Of a stretch of DNA of 64,000 nt, positions 1 to 8,339 are shown piece by piece; position 1 is the stretch's first letter; every line of letters starts with the position of its first letter. This stretch comes from Actinoplanes lutulentus. GTDB lineage: Bacteria; Actinomycetota; Actinomycetes; Mycobacteriales; Micromonosporaceae. Location of the stretch: the NCBI RefSeq assembly GCF_003259845.1, contig NZ_QLMJ01000001.1, positions 372,001-436,000 of the forward strand, in the 5' to 3' direction. A program made the position numbers and the translations under genes. The notes beneath the pieces are model-generated. The model saw nothing but the letters and a program-made list of their open reading frames with translations. It was not told where the DNA came from and made no database searches.

Positions 1-662
1 TAGAAAGGCAGCAGGGCCAGCGCGATCACCAAGTTGGCCAGGATCGCGGTGACGACGCCGAACCAGCCGCGATCCCGCTCCTTCGCCGGATCCGGCTCGG
101 CGCTCGCCCACGGACGATCACGGAAGAGCCAGAAGACCAGACCGATTCCGTACGGAATAAGCGCCACCATCCAGAACCAGTACCACCGAGTCCCCCGCAC
201 CGGCGCCGGTCCGCTGATCACCACGATGAGCGAGGTCAGCGCCAGCACGAGGCTGATCCCCTGGAGCCAGCCGCTCCAGGGGTTCAGCACGGTCGCCTGT
301 TCCTGCTGGGTGAGCTGCCGGGCGATGGGCGCCGCGCCGCCGCCGTGCGGGATGCCGTCGACGATCACGGATTCCTGATCGACGGCGGCGAGCGTGGTGT
401 CGGTCCAGTACACCCGCTGATCGCTGGTCCGCCACACGAAATACGGCGCGGCATCGCCTCTCGAGGTCAGCGTCTTGGCCTCGAACCAGCGTTCGCTGCC
501 GTCCCAGCCATTGCCCCACTGATAGGCGCGCACCTCGCCGCTGCTCACCGCGGCGAGGGCCCGCTCGTAACTCACCTCACGCGGGGCGGTCCACCAGGTC
601 GATGCGGCGCCGGCGATCCACAGCAGGACGAGCAGGATCCGCGCCACACCCCAGATCTTCAC
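1..662 (-). CDS. Hypothetical multi-pass membrane protein (3' end cut by window)
   Basis: No family recognised. The minus-strand frame from a GTG at 662 stays open to the window edge (about 220 codons). It has a hydrophobic N-terminal helix (residues about 5-23), a polar extracytoplasmic-type domain of about 100 residues rich in Trp and Thr, then three hydrophobic stretches (about residues 135-150, 162-182 and 200-220). The GTG lies 12 bases after the stop of the upstream ATPase gene, so the two are probably co-transcribed. The C-terminus is outside the window. Confidence 0.6.
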   Translation of the reverse strand, partial: MKIWGVARILLVLLWIAGAASTWWTAPREVSYERALAAVSSGEVRAYQWGNGWDGSERWFEAKTLTSRGDAAPYFVWRTSDQRVYWTDTTLAAVDQESVIVDGIPHGGGAAPIARQLTQQEQATVLNPWSGWLQGISLVLALTSLIVVISGPAPVRGTRWYWFWMVALIPYGIGLVFWLFRDRPWASAEPDPAKERDRGWFGVVTAILANLVIALALLPF

Positions 663-674
663 CGCTTGATCCTG

Positions 675-1607
675 TCAAACCTCCGCCAGCTGCGTGCTGA
701 CGTCACCGTGGGCGCTGCGCACCCACCCTTTCTGCGCCATTCGCAGATGGAGGGTACGCATCAAAGCATCCCGCCGTTCCCCGGACATCTCCCGGCCACG
801 GGCGTGCGCGGCGATCGCCGTGAGCGCCCCGTCGTCGTCGAGATCCGCGGGCCGGGGCGGCACACCCGACTGCCGGGCCCGCCGCAGACCGGCCTGGTTG
901 GTCAGCGTCGCGAGTGGCTCGCCACCCAGCTCCCGGGCGAGATAATCCCGGTCGGTGTCGTCGGCGACCTTGTTGCCCACCACCGCGACCACGTCACCGA
1001 CCCCGGCCGCCTCGGCCAGCTCCCGATAGCGTCGCGCCACCGACAACGACTCGGGCGTCGGCTCGGCCACCACCACGATCACGTCGAACTGGGCGTGCAG
1101 CGAATTCGCGAACGCATCAGTGCCGGCCACCATGTCGCAGACCACCCAGTCCTCTGCCTGGAGGCTGACGTGCGAGAGCAGGTTCTCCAGGATCGCCAGG
1201 TGCCCGTGGTAGCACCCGGAGCCGATGTCCTTCGCCTCATAGGTACCGACGTGCAGGACATGCGCCGCGTCGTCCAGCCGGGTGGCGTGCCCGGCGAGGA
1301 CAGGATCCGTCTCGTCGAGGGTGACCAGGTGCGAACCCGGCCCCGGCGGCGTGGTCGCCACGAAGTGCTCGACGCCGGCGACCCGGGGATTGCTGCCGAG
1401 CAGATGAGAACGCACCCGGCGCACGTTGTCCGGGTGCGACAACGCGGTCTCGGCACCCGCGACCACGCCGAGCAGCGGCGCGAGGTGCACGTTGACGTCC
1501 GCGTCGATCGCGAGAACACGCTGCCCGGTGGCCCGCAAATGCCCGACGAAGAGGGCGGCGAGGGTGCTCTTGCCACTGCCACCCTTACCCGTAAAAGCGA
1601 TTTTCAT
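675..1607 (-). CDS. CooC/MinD-like P-loop ATPase
   Basis: This 310-residue protein begins with a deviant Walker A loop at residues 7-15 (GKGGSGKST), as in the SIMIBI class of MinD, ArsA and CooC. A DAD motif follows at 35-37, and a later VVCDM..GTDAF stretch fits the switch II/Walker B region. CooC-type proteins load metal into enzymes such as CO dehydrogenase; others position proteins or act in regulation. No metalloenzyme partner is visible here, so the client is unknown. I chose the ATG at 1607 because the P-loop starts directly after it; the open frame upstream runs through a palindromic intergenic region with no homology. It is followed by a membrane protein gene on the same strand. Confidence 0.75.
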   Translation of the reverse strand: MKIAFTGKGGSGKSTLAALFVGHLRATGQRVLAIDADVNVHLAPLLGVVAGAETALSHPDNVRRVRSHLLGSNPRVAGVEHFVATTPPGPGSHLVTLDETDPVLAGHATRLDDAAHVLHVGTYEAKDIGSGCYHGHLAILENLLSHVSLQAEDWVVCDMVAGTDAFANSLHAQFDVIVVVAEPTPESLSVARRYRELAEAAGVGDVVAVVGNKVADDTDRDYLARELGGEPLATLTNQAGLRRARQSGVPPRPADLDDDGALTAIAAHARGREMSGERRDALMRTLHLRMAQKGWVRSAHGDVSTQLAEV

Positions 1608-1755
1608 TTTCAACAGAGTAGTAGCGGGATCCGCCGCCGCAACCACCTTCGACCGGATCCACTCATCGTGGCGTCGACATACGACGATGCCCCGGCACCC
1701 CGCTCGCCGCATCGGAGCACTCAGGGCGACAACCCTTTTGGGGCCCTTTTTTGGG

Positions 1756-1800
1756 GCCACACCCACTGCGGGTGTGGTCACACCCGCAGTGGGGTGTGGC
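1756..1800. promoter_or_regulatory. Double palindrome between divergent ATPase and GntR genes
   Basis: Two arms of 21 and 22 bases (1756-1776 and 1779-1800) are inverted copies of each other with one extra C. Each arm is itself a palindrome with CACACCC/GGGTGTG half-sites around a 5-6 base centre, so four CACACCC-type half-sites lie in 45 bp. It sits about 150 bp from each divergent start. A pair of operator sites or a cruciform is likely; the binding protein is unknown. Confidence 0.55.
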
Positions 1801-1946
1801 CCGCGAATCGCACTACCTCGCCCTGCCACCACTCCGCCTCGCCACGCCCACTGCCACGCCGCACCTCGCCCCCGCCGCCCCCGCCGCCCTTGCAGCGCCC
1901 GCCGCCGCGGTGTGATTCGAGGTATCGAAGAACGAGATTGTTATAG

Positions 1947-1952
1947 TAGTAT
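1947..1952 (+). promoter_or_regulatory. -10 element for a leaderless GntR transcript
   Basis: TAGTAT at 1947-1952 is followed by six bases and then the ATG at 1959, so transcription would begin at or next to the start codon. There is no Shine-Dalgarno sequence. This fits leaderless mRNAs, which are common in actinobacteria. The flanking TTGTTATA...TATGCAA is weakly palindromic and could be an autoregulatory site. Confidence 0.5.
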
Positions 1953-1958
1953 GCAAAC

Positions 1959-2312
1959 ATGTTGTTCCGCGTGGACGTGGCGGCTTCTGAGCCGCTTGCT
2001 GATCAGATCGCTGCTCAGGTGCGTGGCGGGATCATGCGTGGCGAGCTGGCCGCCGGTGAGCGGCTGCCCGCCGCCCGGGAGCTGGCCGAGGTGCTCGACG
2101 TCAACCTGCACACCGTGTTGCGGGCCTATGGCCGGCTTCGCGACGAGGAGTTGATCGAGCTGCGCCGGGGCCGGGGTGCGGTGGTGCGCGGTGACGCCGA
2201 CGCGGCCCGGCTGCGGCTGGCCGAGCTGGCGCGGCAGTTCGTGCGAGAGGCCCGGAAACAGGGTCTCGGCGAGACAGAGATGTTGGAAATCGTGAAGGGG
2301 GCGCGACCGTGA
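1959..2312 (+). CDS. GntR-family regulator, YtrA subfamily
   Basis: A 117-residue protein consisting almost entirely of a GntR winged helix (residues about 10-75, with the typical PLADQIAAQVRGGI and GERLPAARELAEVL stretches) and a short C-terminal helix. That short tail defines the YtrA subfamily, whose members usually repress a linked transporter or membrane-protein operon. The next gene starts inside this one (GTGA overlap at 2309-2312), so the two are translationally coupled and the regulator probably controls its own operon. Confidence 0.85.
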   Translation: MLFRVDVAASEPLADQIAAQVRGGIMRGELAAGERLPAARELAEVLDVNLHTVLRAYGRLRDEELIELRRGRGAVVRGDADAARLRLAELARQFVREARKQGLGETEMLEIVKGARP

Positions 2313-3295
2313 GACGACTGTGGGCCGCTGCGGCGGCGGTGTGGCTGCCGGTGGCAGTGACGGCGGCGACCGGGACCTGGCTGAGTGATCTGCCGGACCG
2401 GATCGCCACACATTGGAACGGTTCGGGAGCGGCCAACGGGTTCAGCCCGGCGACCGGGTTCTGGGTCGGCACGCTGATCGCCGGAGTGCTGGCCGGCGTG
2501 GCCGCACTGGTGGCGGCTGCCGTGGCGGCGCCGGCGTTCAGGGCCGCGAACGAACCAGCAGGCGGGAAGAGCGCGGACGACCTGGCGCGGTACGTGCGGC
2601 GGATCGCCGCTGGGCGTACCACGGTGATCGGAGCCGGCGCTGTCGCCGGAGCCGCGACCGGCGTCTGGGTTGCCACCGCGACCGCGACGCTGGCCGACTC
2701 GGGTGACCCGCGCCTGGGCTGGCGTTTCGGCTATCTCGCGATCGGCCTGGCCTGGGGGCTGGTGGTGTGGCTGATCGCCGGGCGCGCGCCTCGGATCGAC
2801 GTGCCCGCGCAGGAGCCGGTGGACGCGCTCGATCTCGGCCCGACCGAGCGCGCGGCGTGGAGTACCACCCTGCGGTCGCCGATCATGATGACCGCGATGG
2901 CGGTGTCGGCCGCCGGCGTGGCGCTGGCCGCAGCGATCATGCAGCCGGGTCTCTGGTTCGTGGTGCTCGTGCCGGTGATCGCCGCGTTCGCGCTCGGCCG
3001 GGTGCGGGTGACCGCGGATCGGCGAGGTCTGCGCCTGACCAGCGCGATCGGCGGGTTCGCGTTCAAGCGGATCGCGCTCGACGAGATCACCGGTGCCGAG
3101 GTCGCCGAGATCAATCCGATCGAGTGGGGTGGCTGGGGTTACCGGGTGAAGGCGAGGAGCAGCGCTCTCGTCCTGCGCGGCGGGCCGGGTCTGGTGCTCC
3201 AGCTGCGCGACGGCCGCCGGTTCGCAGTGACCCTCGACGACCCGCGCACACCGGCCGCTCTGATCAACGGTTTGCGGGCGAACAGCACCAACTGA
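2309..3295 (+). CDS. DUF1648-type multi-pass membrane protein
   Basis: A 328-residue integral membrane protein. The N-terminus has the DUF1648 signature (a helix followed by LPDRIATHWNGSGAANGF), then hydrophobic segments at roughly residues 50-75, 110-135, 145-165 and 195-235, and a soluble PH-like C-terminal region. Homologues are often paired with YtrA-type regulators in Firmicutes and actinobacteria, as here. The biochemical role is unknown; envelope stress sensing is an inference. The GTG start overlaps the gntR stop. Confidence 0.7.
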   Translation: MRRLWAAAAAVWLPVAVTAATGTWLSDLPDRIATHWNGSGAANGFSPATGFWVGTLIAGVLAGVAALVAAAVAAPAFRAANEPAGGKSADDLARYVRRIAAGRTTVIGAGAVAGAATGVWVATATATLADSGDPRLGWRFGYLAIGLAWGLVVWLIAGRAPRIDVPAQEPVDALDLGPTERAAWSTTLRSPIMMTAMAVSAAGVALAAAIMQPGLWFVVLVPVIAAFALGRVRVTADRRGLRLTSAIGGFAFKRIALDEITGAEVAEINPIEWGGWGYRVKARSSALVLRGGPGLVLQLRDGRRFAVTLDDPRTPAALINGLRANSTN

Positions 3296-3302
3296 CAACG
3301 TC

Positions 3303-3332
3303 TTGACAATTTCCTGAAAACGATTCCAGACT
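3303..3332 (+). promoter_or_regulatory. Promoter with LacI-type operator upstream of lacI
   Basis: TTGACA (3303-3308) and CAGACT (3327-3332) are 18 bases apart. The spacer and -10 are covered by TGAAAACGATTCCA (3315-3328), a slightly degenerate match to the LacI/GalR pattern TGGAANCGNTTCCA. A repressor bound there would block RNA polymerase, which fits autoregulation of the LacI gene and its downstream operon. Confidence 0.55.
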
Positions 3333-3375
3333 GACCCCACCGATCGATCGTTGTAAATGATCAGGGGGGTCCGCC

Positions 3376-4362
3376 ATGGCGGCGACCATCAAGGACGTGG
3401 CCCGGCTCGCCGGTGTCTCCGCGTCCTCGGTCTGCCGGGCCCTGGCGAAACCGGAGCAGGTCAGGCCGGAGACCCGCGAGCGGGTCGAGCGGGCCGCGAG
3501 CGACCTCGGGTACTACCCGAACCGCGCGGCCCGCGGCCTGATCACCGGCCGGACCGCGAACATCGGCGTGGTGCTGCCGGACCTGGCGAACCCGTTCTTC
3601 CCCAGCGTGGTGAAGGCGATTCAGACCCAGGCCCGGCGGTTCGACTACGCCGTCTTCCTCAGCGACACCGACGAGGACCCGGCGCTTGAGGTCCCGCTGA
3701 TCCGGGCGCTCGCCAAGCAGGTCGACGGGTTCCTGCTCTGCTCACCCCGGGCCGGCGACGAGGAGTTGCGCGCGTTCGCCGGCCACACCCCGATCGTGGT
3801 GCTGAACCGGCGGGTCACCCCGTTCCCCTCGGTGACCGCGGACAGCGCGGACGGCATGCGCCAGGCGATCGGGCATCTGCACGCTCTGGGGCACCGCCGG
3901 GTCGCGTACGTGGCCGGGCCCCGCACGTCCTGGTCGAACCGTGACCGGCTGCGCGGGCTTCGGTCGGCCACCAGCACGTACGACATGGAGTTGATCGAGG
4001 CCGGCAACGTGGCGCCGACGGTCGACGGCGGCGCTGCCGTCGCCGACCTGGTGGCCGCGTCGCCGGTCACCGCTGTGATCGCCTACAACGACCTGGTCGC
4101 CCTCGGTCTGCTCAACCGGTTCCGGGCGCGGGAAATCGCGGTGCCGGAACGGATCAGCGTCGTCGGTTTCGACGACATCCTGCTCGCCGGCCTGGTCACG
4201 CCCGCGCTGACCACGGTCGCGATCGCCAAGGAACAGATCGGCCGCACGGGGGTCGATCTGTTCCTTGACCTGCTCAAGGACGACGAAGGCCGCAAGCCGG
4301 TGCACAAACGAACGCCTACTCAGCTCATCGTGCGGGCCTCCACCGGGCCCGCACACCTCTGA
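3376..4362 (+). CDS. LacI-family transcriptional regulator of sugar-acid operon
   Basis: A 328-residue LacI/GalR protein. The N-terminal helix-turn-helix covers residues 4-25 (IKDVARLAGVSASSVCRAL), followed by the hinge helix (PNRAARGLITGRT) and a periplasmic-binding-like effector domain with the usual VVGFDDI motif. It lies 14 bases upstream of the transporter lipoprotein gene on the same strand, so it is probably the local repressor. The effector is likely a sugar acid or its breakdown product, judged from the mannonate dehydratase at the end of the operon. Confidence 0.88.
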   Translation: MAATIKDVARLAGVSASSVCRALAKPEQVRPETRERVERAASDLGYYPNRAARGLITGRTANIGVVLPDLANPFFPSVVKAIQTQARRFDYAVFLSDTDEDPALEVPLIRALAKQVDGFLLCSPRAGDEELRAFAGHTPIVVLNRRVTPFPSVTADSADGMRQAIGHLHALGHRRVAYVAGPRTSWSNRDRLRGLRSATSTYDMELIEAGNVAPTVDGGAAVADLVAASPVTAVIAYNDLVALGLLNRFRAREIAVPERISVVGFDDILLAGLVTPALTTVAIAKEQIGRTGVDLFLDLLKDDEGRKPVHKRTPTQLIVRASTGPAHL

Positions 4363-4376
4363 CACAGGAGAAGGCC

Positions 4377-5582
4377 ATGAAAGGAAAGGTCACTCTCAGT
4401 CTCGCTGCGATCATCACGTTATCTCTGGCCGCGTGCAGCCCACCGGAATCCGGCGGGGGAACCACGGGCGCCGACGGACCCGTACCGGACAAACCCACGA
4501 AGGCGGTGACCCTGAACGTCCTGGACGTCGCCGGGAACCTCCAGCTCACCCAGGGCATGATCGACGACTTCGTGGCGAAGAACGCCGACATCGTCGAGAA
4601 GGTCACCTACACCAAGGCCACCGCTCCCGAGCTGGTCGGCAAGATCAAGGCACAGCAGGACGCCAACCGGGTCGACATCGACCTGGTGCTGACCGGTGTC
4701 GACGGCCTCGCGGCCGGAATCGATCAGGGACTCTGGTTACCGCTGCTGCCGACGCACGCGAGCCGGCTGACCGGCATGGCGGCTTATCTGCCGGGTGCCG
4801 CCGCCATGCAGGAACTCGCCGGCGACAACGGCGTGACCGTCACCTATTACCCGTCCGGGCCGCTCATCGAATACCTGCCGGGCAAGGTGCCGAACCCGCC
4901 GAAGAACGCGCAGGAACTGCTCGATTTCGCGAAGGCCAACCCGGGCGCCGTCCAATACGCCCGCCCGTCGAACTCCGGGCCGGGCCGCACGTTCCTGATG
5001 GGACTGCCGTACCTGCTCGGTGACAGCGACCCGAAGGACCCGGAGGGCGGCTGGGACAAGACCTGGGCGTTCCTGAAAGAGCTCGACGCGCAGATCACCC
5101 TGTACCCGTCCAGCACCAGCGAGACGATGAAGAACCTGGCCAATGGCTCAGCGAAAATCATCCTGTCGACAACCGGCTGGGACATCAACCCGCGCGTGCT
5201 CGGCACCGTCCCGAAAGAGGCGAAGATCGGCACGCTGGAAGGGTTCCACTGGGTCACCGACGCGCATTACGCCGTCGTACCCAAGGGGGTCTCGACCGAC
5301 AAGCAGGCCGCCGTGCTGTCCCTTCTCACCTGGATGCTGACCCCGGAACAGCAGGCCAAGGCATATGACAAGGGCTATTTCTTCCCCGGCCCGGCGATCA
5401 AGGGTGTGCCGCTGACGATGGCGCCGCAGGACAGTCAGCAGGCCATCGCCGAATTCGGGCGGCCGGAATACACCGATCTCATCGCGAACAATCCCCTCGA
5501 AGTGCCGCTCGACGCCAAATCCCTGGTCGCAGCGTTCGACCGCTGGGACCGTGAAATCGGCGGTTCGAAGGTCAAGAAGTGA
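4377..5582 (+). CDS. ABC transporter substrate-binding lipoprotein
   Basis: A 401-residue extracellular solute-binding protein of the PotD/AfuA-like class. The signal peptide ends in a lipobox (LAAC, Cys20), so the protein should be lipid-anchored outside the membrane. An AGGAGAAGG ribosome site precedes the ATG. The next gene starts with a GTG overlapping its stop. The importer type is usually annotated for polyamines or iron, but the linked mannonate dehydratase suggests a sugar acid. Two rare TTA leucine codons (4419 and 4737) are present. Confidence 0.85.
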   Translation: MKGKVTLSLAAIITLSLAACSPPESGGGTTGADGPVPDKPTKAVTLNVLDVAGNLQLTQGMIDDFVAKNADIVEKVTYTKATAPELVGKIKAQQDANRVDIDLVLTGVDGLAAGIDQGLWLPLLPTHASRLTGMAAYLPGAAAMQELAGDNGVTVTYYPSGPLIEYLPGKVPNPPKNAQELLDFAKANPGAVQYARPSNSGPGRTFLMGLPYLLGDSDPKDPEGGWDKTWAFLKELDAQITLYPSSTSETMKNLANGSAKIILSTTGWDINPRVLGTVPKEAKIGTLEGFHWVTDAHYAVVPKGVSTDKQAAVLSLLTWMLTPEQQAKAYDKGYFFPGPAIKGVPLTMAPQDSQQAIAEFGRPEYTDLIANNPLEVPLDAKSLVAAFDRWDREIGGSKVKK

Positions 5583-6625
5583 CACGTTTCGAGCGGCTGC
5601 GCCTGGACGGCGTGACCAGGCAGTTCGCCGGCGTCGACGCGCTGAGCGAACTCAGTTTGGAGATCCAGCGGGGCGAGTTCATCGCCCTGCTGGGCCCCTC
5701 CGGCTGCGGCAAGTCGACAGCGCTGAACTGCCTGGCCGGTCTGCTGCCGCTCACCGCCGGCAGCATCTGGCGCGACGACGTCCGGCTGGACACGCTGCCA
5801 CCGGAGCGACGCGGTTTCGGAATGGTCTTCCAGAACTACGCCCTCTTCCCGCACATGTCCGTCCAGAAGAATGTGTCCTTCGGCCTGCAGATGCACGGCG
5901 TGACCCGCGCCGAGACACGCCGCCGCACCACCGACGCGATTCGCCTCGTGCATCTTGAGGAACACGCGACGAAACTGCCCGGCCAGCTCTCCGGCGGGCA
6001 GCAGCAACGCGTCGCCATCGCCCGCGCCGTCGTCATCGAACCGTCGCTGGTCCTGATGGACGAACCGCTCTCCAATCTGGACGCGAAACTGCGCCTGGAG
6101 ATGCGTACCGAGATCCGCCGCCTGCACCAATCACTCGGCCTCACCACCGTGTATGTCACCCACGATCAGGAGGAGGCCCTTTCCCTCTCCGATCGCCTCG
6201 TGGTGCTCCGCGACGGCCGGGTCCAGCAGATCGGCACACCGGAAGAGGTGCACACCCGCCCCGCCAATCGGCACGTCGCCGATTTCATGGGCTATCGCAA
6301 TCTCCTGCCGGGGCGCGCTTCCAGCGGCGCCTCCCTCCTTCTGGAGCCTTCCGGGGTACGCGTGAAAGGGACCCCGGTCGGGTCGGTGAACGACGGCGAT
6401 CCGGTGGTGGCGGCGATCCGTCCCGAGGACATCCGTCTCGACGGCGATCGGGAGGCGACAGTGGATGTCGTCGAATACCAGGGCCGCGAATTCACCGTCG
6501 AGGCGCGCACCGACGACGGGCTGATGTTGCATCTGCGTACCGGCACACGGCTTTCCGTCGGCGACAAGGTGCGAGTGGGTTTTCCGCCGGACCGGCTCCT
6601 CCTCTTTCCCGCGGAAGCGTCATGA
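5579..6625 (+). CDS. ABC transporter ATP-binding protein (PotA/UgpC type)
   Basis: A 348-residue ATPase with Walker A GPSGCGKST (residues about 39-47), Q-loop VFQNYALFPHMSV, signature LSGGQQQR, Walker B VLMDEPLSNLD and the switch His in VTHDQEEA. The C-terminal 110 residues form a TOBE-like regulatory domain. It powers the importer formed by the two following permeases. The GTG start overlaps the upstream stop and its own stop overlaps the next ATG, so translation is coupled throughout. Confidence 0.9.
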   Translation: MTRFERLRLDGVTRQFAGVDALSELSLEIQRGEFIALLGPSGCGKSTALNCLAGLLPLTAGSIWRDDVRLDTLPPERRGFGMVFQNYALFPHMSVQKNVSFGLQMHGVTRAETRRRTTDAIRLVHLEEHATKLPGQLSGGQQQRVAIARAVVIEPSLVLMDEPLSNLDAKLRLEMRTEIRRLHQSLGLTTVYVTHDQEEALSLSDRLVVLRDGRVQQIGTPEEVHTRPANRHVADFMGYRNLLPGRASSGASLLLEPSGVRVKGTPVGSVNDGDPVVAAIRPEDIRLDGDREATVDVVEYQGREFTVEARTDDGLMLHLRTGTRLSVGDKVRVGFPPDRLLLFPAEAS

Positions 6626-7509
6626 CGGCCACGACCGTCGCGATCCGGCACCGGCTCGCCGAACGCGGCGTGGACCGGCAGATGCTGCTGCTCGTGCCGG
6701 CCACGGTGTTCGTGGTGGCACTTTTCGTCTATCCGTTCGCGTACGGGATCGCGGTGTCGCTGCAGCCCGCCGAGGGTGGATTGCTCGCGGCTTACCAGGC
6801 GTTCTTCGCTGACGCGTACCAGCGGGACACGATCGGGACGACACTCGCGATCGCGCTGCCGGCGGCGCTGCTCAACGTCGTCGCGTCGGTGCCGATCGCT
6901 TATCGGATGCGCGGGCGGTTCCGCGGCAAACGGCTGCTCACCACGATTCTCGTCGTGCCGATCACGCTCGGGACCGTGCTGACCGCCGAGGGCCTGCTCA
7001 ACTTTCTCGGGCCGGCTGGATGGTTCAACCGGTTCCTCGTGACGACGGGGCTGACCGACGCCCCGGTGCGGCTCACCAACAATTACTGGGGCGTGTTCTT
7101 CTCGCTCGTCATCACGGGCTTCCCGTTCGCTTTTCTGCTCGTTCTGTCGTACCTGTCCGGCATTGATCCGAGCCTGGAACGCGCGGCGGCGACGCTCGGC
7201 GCCGGATGGCGCCAGCGGTTCTTCCGGATCACCCTTCCGCTGCTGGCGCCGGGGCTGGCCACCACGTTCTGCCTGACGTTCGTGCTCGCGTTCAGCGTCT
7301 TTCCGTCGGCGATCCTGGTCGGCGATCCGTCCGGCAGCACCCGGGTCATCTCGATCGCGGCCTATGAGGCGGCCTACGTCCGATACGACTATGCCGGCGC
7401 CTCGGCCGCCGCGATCATCATGGGCGCCGTCGAACTCGTCGTCATCGCGATCGTGCTCGGGTTGCGGGGCCTGCTCTACACCGGCTCGACCGCGGGAGGG
7501 AAAGGATGA
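6622..7509 (+). CDS. ABC transporter permease (PotB-like)
   Basis: A 295-residue inner-membrane permease with about six hydrophobic segments and the BPD_transp_1 EAA loop near residues 178-205 ([21 protein letters not shown]). It is the first of two permeases forming the membrane channel of the importer. ATGA overlaps join it to the ATPase gene upstream and the second permease downstream. Confidence 0.88.
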   Translation: MTATTVAIRHRLAERGVDRQMLLLVPATVFVVALFVYPFAYGIAVSLQPAEGGLLAAYQAFFADAYQRDTIGTTLAIALPAALLNVVASVPIAYRMRGRFRGKRLLTTILVVPITLGTVLTAEGLLNFLGPAGWFNRFLVTTGLTDAPVRLTNNYWGVFFSLVITGFPFAFLLVLSYLSGIDPSLERAAATLGAGWRQRFFRITLPLLAPGLATTFCLTFVLAFSVFPSAILVGDPSGSTRVISIAAYEAAYVRYDYAGASAAAIIMGAVELVVIAIVLGLRGLLYTGSTAGGKG

Positions 7510-8339
7510 GGCGCTCCATTGTCGCCTCGCCCGCCGCCTGGCTCGTGTGGGGCACGGTCATCGTCTTCTTCGTCTTCCTGACCGGCATCATCGGTTCGGT
7601 CGTGGTCAATTCGTTCGGGCTGCGCTGGTTCGACTCGTGGCTGCCCGAGGCGTACACCACCGATTGGTACGGCCAGGCGTGGGACGAATTCACCCTGTTA
7701 CCGGTTCTCACCGTGACGCTGATCGTCTGTCTGCTCGTCGCCGGCATCTCGGTGCTGGTCGGGGTGCCGGCCGCTTATGTGCTGGCCCGGCGTCGATTCC
7801 CCGGCAGCCGGTTCCTTTATCTGCTCTTCCTGCTGCCGATCCTGATGCCCCCGATCACCTACGGCATCCCGCTCGCCACGGTGCTCTACAAGTACGGCCT
7901 GGCGGGTCACCTCTCCGGCGTCGTGCTCGCCAATCTGGTGCCGTCGATCCCGTTCGTCATCCTCACCATGACGCCGTTCATCGAGCAGATCGACCCGGCG
8001 GTGGAACGGGCGGCGCGGATGTGCGGTGCGCGTACCCGTCATGTCTTCTATCGGATCCTCGCCCCGCTGCTGGTTCCCGGCATTCTCGCGTCGGTGATCC
8101 TGGTGGTGGTCCGCACGGTCGGCATGTTCGAGCTGACATTCCTGACCGCCGGCCCGGATTCGCAGACCCTCGTCGTGGCGCTCTTCTACTCGATGTCGGC
8201 GGCGGGCATCCGCGCACAGCAGTCAGTGGACGCGATGGCCGTCATCTACTGCGTCATGATGCTGACGCTGCTGGTCGTGGCTCTACGGTTCGTCAATCCC
8301 ACCCAGTTGGTCGCACGGGTCAAGGAGGATCCGGAGTGA
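7506..8339 (+). CDS. ABC transporter permease (PotC-like)
   Basis: A 277-residue permease with six predicted membrane segments and an EAA loop ([21 protein letters not shown], residues about 165-185). It pairs with the preceding permease. The last codons carry an AAGGAGGAT ribosome site for the mannonate dehydratase gene, whose GTG overlaps this stop. One TTA leucine codon occurs near 7698. Confidence 0.88.
   Translation: MRRSIVASPAAWLVWGTVIVFFVFLTGIIGSVVVNSFGLRWFDSWLPEAYTTDWYGQAWDEFTLLPVLTVTLIVCLLVAGISVLVGVPAAYVLARRRFPGSRFLYLLFLLPILMPPITYGIPLATVLYKYGLAGHLSGVVLANLVPSIPFVILTMTPFIEQIDPAVERAARMCGARTRHVFYRILAPLLVPGILASVILVVVRTVGMFELTFLTAGPDSQTLVVALFYSMSAAGIRAQQSVDAMAVIYCVMMLTLLVVALRFVNPTQLVARVKEDPE

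Noticed and set aside
345..1946. Long plus-strand frame across the CooC-like ATPase
   Set aside because: It is opposite a gene with a clear P-loop and has Arg/Pro/His-rich composition with no recognisable motif, typical of high-GC shadow frames.
7364..8335. Long N-terminal extension of the mannonate dehydratase
   Set aside because: It lies over the second permease in another frame, is Arg/Pro-rich, and the AAGGAGGAT site plus GTG at 8336 give the normal ManD length.
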